Assembly: GCA_943330455.2 (NCBI GenBank)
Contig: CALQHT020000025.1
Coordinates: 1 to 36,611 of the forward strand
Length of the DNA: 36,611 nucleotides
Reading direction: 5' to 3'
Source: Nitrosovibrio sp. Nv4
Lineage (GTDB): Bacteria > Pseudomonadota > Alphaproteobacteria > Acetobacterales > Acetobacteraceae
Shown: piece after piece, positions 1 through 7,661 of the stretch
How positions within the stretch are numbered: the first letter of the stretch is position 1
Layout of the letters: every line of letters begins with the position of its first letter
Notes under the pieces: model-generated
Databases searched by the model: none
What the model saw: only the letters and a program-made list of their open reading frames with translations
What the model was told of the DNA's origin: nothing
Position numbers and translations under genes: made by a program

Positions 1-52
1 GGCGGGGGGAGGGGGTTCGCGCAACATCCGTGCGGATTTACCCCTCCCCCCG

Positions 53-75
53 CCCCCTCCCGCAAGGGGAGGGGG
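53..75. repeat. GC-rich inverted repeat past the solute-binding protein gene
   Basis: Nine-base perfect arms (53-61 CCCCCTCCC and 67-75 GGGAGGGGG) flank a five-base loop. The element lies about 60 bases past the stop of the minus-strand solute-binding protein gene, inside a longer C-run/G-run tract at positions 1-90. No T-run follows on either strand, so it is not a classical intrinsic terminator. It looks like a GC-rich intergenic repeat that could slow polymerase or protect the 3' end of a transcript. Confidence 0.5.
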
Positions 76-134
76 AGAATTTTCTCCCGCGGCCACGATG
101 TCCGAATACCCCGGTGAGCGGACCGTCGCGCCCA

Positions 135-2000
135 TCAACGCCGCTTCGCCGCGTCGGTGGCAGCGGCCTTCGCCTGGTCCACCCACCAGATATCGAAGTT
201 GAAGCCGCCCCGGATCGGCTTGTCGGGGGCGCCGAACCGGTCCCAGTAGGCGATGTTGAACTGCCGGCTGCCCCAGTTGGGCACGGCGTCGAACTGCCAC
301 AGCAGCACCCGGTCCAAGGCCCGCGCGGCGATGGTCATGCTCTCCCGGTCCGGCGCGTTCACCACCTTGTCGATCAGCGCATCCACGACCGGGGAGCAGA
401 TGCCCGAGACATTGGAACTCCCCTCCGCCTTGGCCGCGGCGCAGGACCAGTAGTCGCGCAACTCGTTTCCGGGGATGTCGCCCTGGGGGTAGACCATCAT
501 CGTCATGTCCAGGTCGAACTGGTCGGTCAGCCGCTGGTATTGCGCCGGGTCCACCGTCCGCACCCGCGCGTCGATGCCCAGCTTCTTGAGGGATTCCGTG
601 TAAGGCAAGGTCGGCCGTTCCAGCGACGGATCGCTGAGCAGGATGGAAAAGCTCATCTGCTGCCCATTCGCATCCACCAGTTTGCGGTCCTTCACCTGCC
701 ACCCAGCCTGCCGGAGCAGCTCAATCGCGCGCCGCAACTGGTCGCGATTGTTCCCCGAACCGTCCGTCACCGGCAGTGTATAAGCCTGGGTAAACAACGA
801 AGCCGGCAGTTGCGCCCGCCACGGTTCCAGCAACGCCAGCTCCGCGCCCTCCGGGATGCCAGAGGACGCCAGGTCGCTGTTGCTGAAATAGCTGTTGAGC
901 CGGGTATAGGCGCCGTAGAACAGATTCTTGTTGGTCCACTCGAAATCGAACATCTCGGTCATGGCCTGGCGCACCAGCGGATCGGCGAACACCGGGCGAC
1001 GGGTGTTCATCGCATAGCCCTGGAACCCGTTCGGCAGTTTGTGCGGATAGACCCGCTTGATCACCAGCCCGTTCTTCACCGCCGGGAAATCATACGCCGT
1101 CGCCCAGTTCTTGGAGACGTTCTCGCTGCGCAGGTCGATCGAGCCCGCCTTGAACGCCTCCATGGCCACGGCCGAGTCGCGGTAATATTCCGAACGGACC
1201 CGATCGAAATTATTGGTCCCCTTGCCGGTCGGACGGTCCCGCGCCCACCAGTCCGGATTGCGCTCGTAGGTCACGCTCCTACCCAATTCGAAGCCGGTGA
1301 TCCGATAGGGACCGGAACCGACCGGCGCATCCGTCAGTGGGCGCGCAAAATCCCGGCCCTCGAAGAAATGCCGAGGCAGGACCGGCAAGGCGCCGACCAG
1401 CAGCGGCAATTCCCGGTTTTCGTTGGACTTAAAGCGGTAGACGACGCGCCTGGGTCCCTCCACCACCACCTCGGCCACGTCGGCGACCTGGATCTTGAAG
1501 CTGGGGCGGCCTTTTTCCAGCAGGGTCCGGAATGTCCAGGCCACATCCTCCGCGGTCACGGGCTGGCCGTCCGAGAAACGCGCTTCCGGCCGGATATCGA
1601 ACGCAACCCACATCCGATCCGCCGGCAACTCGACGGCTTCGGCCAGATGGCAATAGGCGGTGGCGACCTCATCGGCCGACGCGGTCAGCAGACTTTCCCA
1701 TACATGCCCGACCGATGCACCGGACCCGGACCCGCCCGGCAGAGTGACCCAGGGCGCGGTCGAGTATCCCTCCGGCGTGCCGCGCAGGATGAACGGGTTG
1801 AAGCTGTCATAGGTGCCGACGCGGCCGAGCGTGACCTGGCCGCCTTTCGGAGCATCCGGGTTGACGTAGGGAAAATGAGGGAAATCCGCCGGCAACGCCG
1901 GTTTGCCGAGGATCGTCAGGCCGTGGGATCGGGTAACCTCGGCGGCCTGCACCGGCGCGGCAAGAGTGGCAAGCAGCAGGAAACTGGCTATGGCGCGCAC
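135..2000 (-). CDS. ABC transporter substrate-binding protein, family 5 (YejA-like)
   Basis: A 621-residue periplasmic binding protein of the peptide/nickel type (SBP_bac_5). The N-terminus is a Sec signal peptide (MRAIASFLLLATLAAPVQA, cleavage near residue 20). The mature part has the family pattern of FSDGQPVTAEDVAWTFRTLL near residues 140-160 and a GSGPYRI turn near residue 230. At about 620 residues it matches the long YejA subgroup that captures oligopeptides or microcin-like peptides. The start is GTG, preceded by GAGGG seven bases upstream. It follows hisN on the same strand after 45 bases, so it may be the last gene of a cycM-hisN-SBP transcript. Partner permease and ATPase genes are not visible and could lie beyond the left edge. 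The family call is firm; the ligand is unknown. Confidence 0.9.
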   Translation of the reverse strand: MRAIASFLLLATLAAPVQAAEVTRSHGLTILGKPALPADFPHFPYVNPDAPKGGQVTLGRVGTYDSFNPFILRGTPEGYSTAPWVTLPGGSGSGASVGHVWESLLTASADEVATAYCHLAEAVELPADRMWVAFDIRPEARFSDGQPVTAEDVAWTFRTLLEKGRPSFKIQVADVAEVVVEGPRRVVYRFKSNENRELPLLVGALPVLPRHFFEGRDFARPLTDAPVGSGPYRITGFELGRSVTYERNPDWWARDRPTGKGTNNFDRVRSEYYRDSAVAMEAFKAGSIDLRSENVSKNWATAYDFPAVKNGLVIKRVYPHKLPNGFQGYAMNTRRPVFADPLVRQAMTEMFDFEWTNKNLFYGAYTRLNSYFSNSDLASSGIPEGAELALLEPWRAQLPASLFTQAYTLPVTDGSGNNRDQLRRAIELLRQAGWQVKDRKLVDANGQQMSFSILLSDPSLERPTLPYTESLKKLGIDARVRTVDPAQYQRLTDQFDLDMTMMVYPQGDIPGNELRDYWSCAAAKAEGSSNVSGICSPVVDALIDKVVNAPDRESMTIAARALDRVLLWQFDAVPNWGSRQFNIAYWDRFGAPDKPIRGGFNFDIWWVDQAKAAATDAAKRR

Positions 2001-2045
2001 GGATCAACCCTCGGGGCGATAATCGGCGGCAAGGTGGGCTTCCGC

Positions 2046-2834
2046 TTAAGCAGTGGCAACTGACACTTCGTTAAGGAGCGCGACTGCTTCCGCCAAGAGG
2101 GCAGGATTGCCGACGGCCAGGACCGAGCCGTCACTGTCCGGTGTCAGCCGATTCCCGGCCCAGTCGGTCACGCGCCCGCCCGCGCCTTCGACCACCGGCA
2201 CCAGGGGCGCCCAGTCCCACACATGCATGCTGCATTCGGCGACGATGTCGATCTGCCCCAACGCCAGCAGCCCATAGGCGTAGCAGTCCCCGCCCCAGTA
2301 ATTGCGCCGGACGGCGCTGGCGAGTCGACGCCACCGCGGCTCCTGCTCCTCCAGCATTTCGGGGCTAGTGCAGGACAACTCGGCGTCACCGATCGACGGG
2401 CAGGGCCGGCAACCGGCAACGCCGCCGAAAGGTCCGCGAAATGTGGTGGCACGACCGGTCGCGCCGATCCAGCGCTCCCCTGTCACGGGTTGGTCGATGA
2501 TCCCAACGATCGGAACGTCGCCGTCCAGCAGCGCGATCAGAGTTCCGAAGGTCGGGCGTCCGGTGATGAAGGCACGCGTGCCGTCGATCGGGTCCAGCAC
2601 CCAACGCAGGCGCGCTTCGGGGCGATCGAGGCCGAATTCTTCGCCCAGAATGCCGTGGTCGGGAAACCGCTCCGACAGCACCGCCCGCATGGCCTGTTCG
2701 GCGGTGCGGTCGGCAATCGTGACGGGCGAGCGATCCGCCTTGATGTCAGTGCCGATCCCGGCCCGGAAGAACGGTCGCACGACGGCGCCGGCGACATCCG
2801 CCGCCGCCACCGCCGCCGCGATAAAGCGGTCCAT
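2046..2834 (-). CDS. hisN: Histidinol-phosphatase, inositol-monophosphatase family
   Basis: A 262-residue Mg-dependent phosphatase of the inositol monophosphatase fold. The metal-binding motifs are GILGEEFG (residues 61-68) and LDPIDGTRAFITGRPTFG (from residue 80), with a later WDWAP motif that supplies the third metal aspartate. The GTRAFITGRPTFGTLIALL form is typical of HisN, which removes phosphate from histidinol phosphate in histidine synthesis, rather than SuhB. I chose the ATG giving MDRFIAAAV because the family begins there. The frame stays open upstream, but that stretch overlaps the cytochrome gene. The cytochrome stop is only 11 bases upstream, so the two genes are probably co-transcribed. 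SuhB- or CysQ-like activity is the main alternative. Confidence 0.85.
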   Translation of the reverse strand: MDRFIAAAVAAADVAGAVVRPFFRAGIGTDIKADRSPVTIADRTAEQAMRAVLSERFPDHGILGEEFGLDRPEARLRWVLDPIDGTRAFITGRPTFGTLIALLDGDVPIVGIIDQPVTGERWIGATGRATTFRGPFGGVAGCRPCPSIGDAELSCTSPEMLEEQEPRWRRLASAVRRNYWGGDCYAYGLLALGQIDIVAECSMHVWDWAPLVPVVEGAGGRVTDWAGNRLTPDSDGSVLAVGNPALLAEAVALLNEVSVATA

Positions 2835-2845
2835 GTTGGGCGGGA

Positions 2846-3391
2846 TCAAGGCGCCGGTAGCGGCACCGGGTTCTTCGACAGACTCCGCAAATACGCGATG
2901 ATATTCGCTCGGCTTTGGTCGTCCTTGACTCCGGCGAACGCCATCCTGGTCCCAGTCACATAGGCATTCGGCTTGAACAGCCACGTGTTCAGCTCTTCAT
3001 AGGTCCAAGGTCCTTCCTTGGCCTTCAGGCCGGCCGTGTAGTTGAAGCCCGGGACATGCCCGTGCGGCTGCCCGACCGATTCATACAGGTTCGGGCCGAC
3101 GCCGTTCTTCCCACCTTCGATGAAGGTGTGGCACTGGCTGCACAGCTTCTTGGCGGTGCTTTCCCCAACCGCCACATCGGCCTTCGCCAGCAGCGGAGCA
3201 ACCGGCGGCAGGGCGACGGGCTTGGCGGCTTCCTTGCCGGTGTCGCCGTGTTCCTGGACCGCGATCGCCAGGACCGGTTTGTCCAACGGCTTGGTGTGGA
3301 CGAGGATCGTTCCAATCGTGCCGGTGATGAAAAAGGCGATGCCAGCGATCAGGATCGCGGCGATGCCTTTGTTGACCTCCATACTGTCCAT
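2846..3391 (-). CDS. Membrane-anchored class I cytochrome c (CycM-like)
   Basis: A 181-residue c-type cytochrome. Residues 8-31 form one hydrophobic helix that acts as an uncleaved anchor. An Ala/Pro-rich linker follows, and then the haem domain with the attachment site CSQCH (C84, C87, H88). The sixth ligand is probably M150 in GTRMAFAG. The arrangement matches membrane cytochrome c552/CycM of Alphaproteobacteria, which passes electrons from the bc1 complex to the terminal oxidase on the periplasmic side. The start giving MDSMEVNKG was taken because the anchor follows directly; the open frame upstream lacks family character. It is transcribed divergently from kdsB across 159 bases and leads into hisN. 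Confidence 0.88.
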   Translation of the reverse strand: MDSMEVNKGIAAILIAGIAFFITGTIGTILVHTKPLDKPVLAIAVQEHGDTGKEAAKPVALPPVAPLLAKADVAVGESTAKKLCSQCHTFIEGGKNGVGPNLYESVGQPHGHVPGFNYTAGLKAKEGPWTYEELNTWLFKPNAYVTGTRMAFAGVKDDQSRANIIAYLRSLSKNPVPLPAP

Positions 3392-3550
3392 GCGGCGTAG
3401 CTTCCTCGTCGAGTGCGGTCGTGGTTCGCAGGCAAAGATCTGGGCCCGCCGTTGCACGGGACCGTGAGCGTCCATAAGCTAGGGCACCATAGGGAAACGA
3501 ACCGGCCCCTTCAACCCATCGTCCGTCATTTCAAGGAACAGTGTGTCGTC

Positions 3551-4288
3551 GTGAACCCGATCGTTGTCATACCAGCCCGCATGGCATCCACGCGGCTGCC
3601 GGGTAAACCTCTGGCCGACATTCATGGCAAGCCGATGATCGTGCATGTGCTCGACCGGGCGCGGGAAGCCGATATCGGCCCCGTGGCCGTCGCCTGCGCC
3701 GAGGTCGAGATTGCCGACGCGGTCCGTGCGGCGGGTGGGCGGGCCGTGATGACCGACCCGGCGTTGCCATCCGGCACCGATCGGGTGCGTGCGGCGTTGG
3801 GGGAGCTGGACCCGGATGGCCGCCACGATGTCGTGGTAAATTTGCAGGGCGATGTGCCGACCCTGGACCCGGCGCAATTGCGCCTGGTGGTCCTGCCGTT
3901 GGGCGACCCGGCGATCGATATCGGCACTCTGGTGGTGCCGATCCTGTCGGAGGAGGAGGCGACGACGTCCTCCTTTGTGAAGGCGGTTTGCGCGTTTTCC
4001 GGCGATAATCCGGTGGCGCCGGCGCTCTATTTCTCGCGTTCGCCGATCCCCTGGGGGGAGGGGCCGCGTTGGCACCATATCGGCATCTATGCCTACCGCC
4101 GCGCGGCGCTGGACCGGTTTGTCACCCTGCCGCCGAGCATGCTGGAACAGCGGGAGGCGCTGGAACAATTGCGTGCCCTGGAAGCCGGCATGCGTATCGC
4201 CTGCGCGCGCATGGAGCACGGCCTGTTCGGCGTCGACACGCCGGTCGATCTTGACCGGGCGCGCCAGCTTCTAAATCCGAAAGTCTGA
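3551..4288 (+). CDS. kdsB: 3-deoxy-manno-octulosonate cytidylyltransferase
   Basis: A 245-residue enzyme that activates Kdo with CTP to give CMP-Kdo for lipopolysaccharide inner core synthesis in the cytoplasm. The N-terminus carries the nucleotidyltransferase loop IPARMASTRLPGKPL. VVNLQGDVPTL is the metal-binding region, and HHIGIYAYRR and LEQREALEQLR are typical KdsB segments. The start is GTG, with AAGGA 13 bases upstream, a slightly long spacing. The length matches the family (about 245-250 residues), and an upstream start would add residues with no family match. It is followed six bases later by pheA, so the two form an operon. Confidence 0.95.
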   Translation: MNPIVVIPARMASTRLPGKPLADIHGKPMIVHVLDRAREADIGPVAVACAEVEIADAVRAAGGRAVMTDPALPSGTDRVRAALGELDPDGRHDVVVNLQGDVPTLDPAQLRLVVLPLGDPAIDIGTLVVPILSEEEATTSSFVKAVCAFSGDNPVAPALYFSRSPIPWGEGPRWHHIGIYAYRRAALDRFVTLPPSMLEQREALEQLRALEAGMRIACARMEHGLFGVDTPVDLDRARQLLNPKV

Positions 4289-4294
4289 TCCGAC

Positions 4295-5146
4295 ATGAGT
4301 GACATTATCGCGTTTCAGGGCGTCCTGGGCGCCTATTCCGACCTGGCCTGCCGCAACGCCTATCCGGCGATGACGACCCTGCCTTGCGAGTCGTTCGAAT
4401 CCGCAATGGACGCCGTGCGCGAAGGACGCGCGGATTTGGCGATGCTGCCCTGTGAGAACAGCCTGGCCGGACGCGTGCCAGATATCCACCACCTGCTGCC
4501 CGAGTCGGGCCTTTTCGTCGTGGGGGAACAATTCCAGCGGGTCGAGCATTGCCTGCTGGGCGTGCGTGGCGCCACCATCGCCGACCTGAAGCGGGCGCAC
4601 TCCCACACCGTGGCGCTCGGACAGGTTCGCCGGATTCTCAAAAGCCTCGATCTGACCCCGGTTGTGGAGGCCGATACCGCGGGGGCCGCCGAACTGGTGG
4701 CGCAGTGGAACCGCAAGGAAGAGGCGGCGATCGCGTCGTCCCTGGCGGCTGAGATCTATGGGTTGGACATCCTGCGCTCCAACGTCGAGGACGCCGCGCA
4801 CAACACGACCCGGTTCTACGTGATGGCCAAGCGGCCCACGACGCCCGATCCCGCGACACCGCATCTGATGACCACCTTCGTCTTCCGTGTCCGCAACGTC
4901 CCCGCCGCGCTCTACAAGGCGCTTGGTGGTTTCGCGACCAACGGGGTCAACATGACCAAGCTGGAAAGCTACATGTTGGCGGGTCAATTCTCCGCGACGC
5001 AGTTCCTGTGCGACGTGGACGGCCATCCGGAACAACCGGGGCTGAGGCGCGCCCTGGAGGAGTTGTCGTTCTTCTCCTCCGAAGTGCGGGTTCTGGGCGT
5101 GTATTCGGCGGCGCCATTCCGTCTGGCGCAGGGGAGTGGGGATTGA
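4295..5146 (+). CDS. pheA: Prephenate dehydratase with C-terminal ACT domain
   Basis: A 283-residue monofunctional enzyme that converts prephenate to phenylpyruvate for phenylalanine synthesis. The catalytic domain (residues 1-185) shows FQGVLGAYSDLA, LAMLPCENSLAGRV and the TTRF motif (HNTTRFYVMA). The ACT domain follows (about 195-275) with GGFATNGVNMTKLESYM, the region that binds phenylalanine for feedback inhibition. There is no chorismate mutase domain, as is usual in Alphaproteobacteria. It is encoded six bases after kdsB. Its stop is separated by one base from the stop of the convergent glycosyltransferase gene, so no terminator can lie between them. Confidence 0.95.
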   Translation: MSDIIAFQGVLGAYSDLACRNAYPAMTTLPCESFESAMDAVREGRADLAMLPCENSLAGRVPDIHHLLPESGLFVVGEQFQRVEHCLLGVRGATIADLKRAHSHTVALGQVRRILKSLDLTPVVEADTAGAAELVAQWNRKEEAAIASSLAAEIYGLDILRSNVEDAAHNTTRFYVMAKRPTTPDPATPHLMTTFVFRVRNVPAALYKALGGFATNGVNMTKLESYMLAGQFSATQFLCDVDGHPEQPGLRRALEELSFFSSEVRVLGVYSAAPFRLAQGSGD

Positions 5147-5147
5147 T

Positions 5148-6422
5148 CTAGCGCTTCACCCGCCTCGCCGGCTTCTTCGTCGGTACGGGAGGAGTGAGCG
5201 ACTGCCCGGTGATCCGTTCGATCGTTGCCTCGTAGTTCGCCAGGTAGTCCGTCATTGACAGGTTCTCTTCGGCATAGCGGCGGGCGTTGGTCCGCAGCTT
5301 GCGATCGAGCGTCTTGTTCTCCATCAAATTCAGAACCTTGTCCGCCAGGCCCCGAGGATCGAAAAACGACGCCAGCAGGCCGGTCTGGCCATCCTTGATG
5401 AATTCCCGCACCGGTTCGGTGTCGCTGCCGACGATCGCGCAGCCCATCGCCATGGATTCCCGCAACGACCAGGACGCAACGAACGGGTATGTCAGGTAGA
5501 CATGCGCGTCCGAGCGCTTGAGCAACGACTGATAGACGTCGTAGGCCACCCGTCCTGGGAACGCGACCCGGTTGACGTCGATGCCGCTGCCGACCTCCTT
5601 CATCATCAGTTCGCGCCAGGTGCCTCCGCCTTGCGGCATGATGCCGTAGCTGACGCCGTCGCTGCCGATCATGACCACTTTCAGATTCTTGCGGGCGGCG
5701 TGCAGATGCGGCAGCGCGCGCATCATCAGATGGAAGCCGCGATAGGGCTCCAGGTCCCGGGACACATAAGTCACCAGCTTGTCGTTCGGTTCGATCGTCA
5801 TGTCGCCGATCTTCAGCGGTGCTTTCCGCACCAGCGGATCGGGCTTGCACATGCCCAGATCGACGCCTTCCCAAAGCAGATCGATCCTCGAATGGGCCCA
5901 TTTCGGGTAGGTCGACAACTGCCACTGGGTGGGTGTGTGGCCGTGTTGGTCGAGATTGAGCGCGATGTGGTTGATCGCGTTCTTCGCCCGGATGCGTGGG
6001 AAATCCCGGACATCGGCCGGGAATTCGGGATCGAAGCCGACGTCGGCGCGGTACGGGTCGTAGTAGAATTCGAAGTAGCCCAGCATTGGCACTTTCGGCC
6101 AGATATCGACCAGGTTGAGCATCTCTCCCCAACCGTGGTGGCCGATAATGATGTCGGGCTCAAACCCGAGCCGCTTCAGGTTCGAGGCCGTATGCCACAC
6201 AACCTCCGCTCGTCGGGCACCGGTATCAAGTTCGTGTGCGGTGATATGCACCTCGGGGCCGGATTTGGGCGGCTTCATGTACGGGACCTTGCGGACGCCG
6301 TGAATGACGTTGGCGTTCGGCTCGGTAATGAACACGATTTCATGGCCACCGGCCGCCACCAGATGGCGGACGATGTGCAAGAACTGCCCGGGGAAGTTCT
6401 GGTGGACGAACAGGAATCTCAC
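5148..6422 (-). CDS. Glycosyltransferase, GT4 family
   Basis: A 424-residue cytoplasmic glycosyltransferase of the GT-B fold. The N-terminal domain starts RFLFVHQNFPGQFLHIVRHL, typical of the Glyco_trans_4_3 type. The C-terminal Rossmann domain has the donor-binding stretch YVSRDLEPYRGFHLMMRALP and ends with the E-x7-E-like region SLRESMAMGCAIVGSDTEPVREFI. Transferases of this kind move a sugar from a nucleotide donor to a polysaccharide or protein acceptor; the sugars are unknown here. The start is GTG with no clear Shine-Dalgarno sequence. It lies 211 bases downstream of the ChW-like gene on the same strand and may be the last gene of the type I secretion block. The tail is basic (KKPARRVKR). 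Confidence 0.88.
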   Translation of the reverse strand: MRFLFVHQNFPGQFLHIVRHLVAAGGHEIVFITEPNANVIHGVRKVPYMKPPKSGPEVHITAHELDTGARRAEVVWHTASNLKRLGFEPDIIIGHHGWGEMLNLVDIWPKVPMLGYFEFYYDPYRADVGFDPEFPADVRDFPRIRAKNAINHIALNLDQHGHTPTQWQLSTYPKWAHSRIDLLWEGVDLGMCKPDPLVRKAPLKIGDMTIEPNDKLVTYVSRDLEPYRGFHLMMRALPHLHAARKNLKVVMIGSDGVSYGIMPQGGGTWRELMMKEVGSGIDVNRVAFPGRVAYDVYQSLLKRSDAHVYLTYPFVASWSLRESMAMGCAIVGSDTEPVREFIKDGQTGLLASFFDPRGLADKVLNLMENKTLDRKLRTNARRYAEENLSMTDYLANYEATIERITGQSLTPPVPTKKPARRVKR

Positions 6423-6583
6423 GGCAAGGCGGCCCTATCTGATCGCGACCGGGATCGGAATGTCCCAATGTCGCCCGATCCAATCCATGTTGGTCGCCTC
6501 CATGGCCCGAATCCGTGCAATCCGGACCATTGTGTTGATCCGGGCGTCCGGCGCGGGCCAGGTGGCATTTCGTGATTGTAACG

Positions 6584-6618
6584 GGCGGACATGCCTCGCA
6601 ATGGAGAGCCTGTCCGCC
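6584..6618. repeat. Inverted repeat after the ChW-like gene
   Basis: Perfect eight-base arms GGCGGACA (6584-6591) and TGTCCGCC (6611-6618) are separated by 19 bases. The element sits 16 bases past the stop of the ChW-like gene and upstream of the next glycosyltransferase gene. No long T-run follows, so it is a weak terminator or attenuator candidate that could lower read-through between the two genes. Confidence 0.35.
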
Positions 6619-6633
6619 GGTCGCAACGTGACC

Positions 6634-7629
6634 TCAGCGGCGCGTCGTTCGTGCCGGGGCCTTGGGCTTCGCGGGAGACTTCGGCGCGGCGGTCCGGGTG
6701 GCAGCCTGTTTCCGAGGAGCCGGGGCCTGCGATCCGGCCGCAGCCAGCGGACGAATTTCGACCTGAAAGGCTTCCAGAGCGGCCAGACTCTCGGCCTCAC
6801 ACGCTTGTCCGGCCGGTGTGGGGCCTACCGCGGTGCCGTCGACGAAGGTTGCCGAGTAATGGCACTCATACTCATCCGCGGCGTCGCCCTTCAGGCGGAT
6901 GTTGATGCCGAGCAGGGGGAGGGCCATGCCGCGGCTGCCGCAGAAATTGCCACCGTCGACCCAGGGGGATAGCCAGCCCCGCCCGAGAACGGCCTGATAT
7001 TCGATGTCACTGGGCTTGATCATGTCGGTGGGTTTCAGGCCGAAGCCTTCGATCCACAGCTTGCTGTCGCGCTTTCCCATCCATTCGCCCAGGGTGCCGC
7101 CGACGTCGCCGGTTTGCTGGATATGGGCGATGACCTGCGGGTCCTCCCCTGGCACGATGGGCTGTACGGCAGCCGCTGGGGCTCTTGCCGGTGCCGCTGG
7201 GGCCTCGCCGGGCATCGGCTCGTTGCTCAGGCGCATGATCTGCAGACGAGGAGCCGATTCCGGTCCTTGATGGGAAGATTGGTAGACAGTGACCAGGATC
7301 TGCGCGACCGGGTCATTCACGCGCACCAAGGCGGCCGCGCCATCCAACCAACCGTCGGGACTGAAGGTCGCGATGGATACGGCGGACGCGGCGGAACCCG
7401 GGGACCGGGTGATGCGCACACCGGGCAAGCCGGTCGTCGGGTCGGCCTGGGTGGCGCCTGGTGCCGGGAATACGCAGAAAACCCCCTGCTCCAACGTCAT
7501 CAGATGGCCGGAAACGCGGAGTTCGGAAACGCGGCTGCGGGCGGACTGATCGGCCGCCGGTTCGGCATCGGGTTGGGTGGCGGGATTGGCGGCGGGATTG
7601 CTCAGTACCGCGCTGGCGGCTTCGGACAT
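6634..7629 (-). CDS. Unknown protein with three ChW-like repeats
   Basis: A 331-residue protein I cannot name. There is no signal peptide or membrane helix. Residues 1-40 are Ala/Pro-rich and probably disordered. About 45-135 look like a beta domain. Three units of roughly 40 residues follow at about 166-200, 209-247 and 254-292. The middle one contains GWLSPWVDGG and ends LLGINIRL, close to the pattern of clostridial hydrophobic W (ChW) repeats (W-x-x-W-V-x-G then L-x-x-I-x-I-x-L). The last 30 residues are Lys/Arg/Ala/Pro-rich. The ATG start was preferred. A GTG at 7665 overlapping the previous stop (GTGA) would add 12 residues and is a real alternative. The position in the secretion operon suggests a role in handling or being the exported product. 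Confidence 0.65.
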   Translation of the reverse strand: MSEAASAVLSNPAANPATQPDAEPAADQSARSRVSELRVSGHLMTLEQGVFCVFPAPGATQADPTTGLPGVRITRSPGSAASAVSIATFSPDGWLDGAAALVRVNDPVAQILVTVYQSSHQGPESAPRLQIMRLSNEPMPGEAPAAPARAPAAAVQPIVPGEDPQVIAHIQQTGDVGGTLGEWMGKRDSKLWIEGFGLKPTDMIKPSDIEYQAVLGRGWLSPWVDGGNFCGSRGMALPLLGINIRLKGDAADEYECHYSATFVDGTAVGPTPAGQACEAESLAALEAFQVEIRPLAAAGSQAPAPRKQAATRTAAPKSPAKPKAPARTTRR

Positions 7630-7661
7630 ACTTTGGTCTCGCTCTATTTTGGGGCGTGGCT

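Noticed and set aside
30-2063. Plus-strand frame of 677 codons opposite the solute-binding protein gene
   Set aside because: It is the antisense image of a high-GC gene with a clear signal peptide and family match; the plus-strand product is Arg/Gly/His-rich without any motif.
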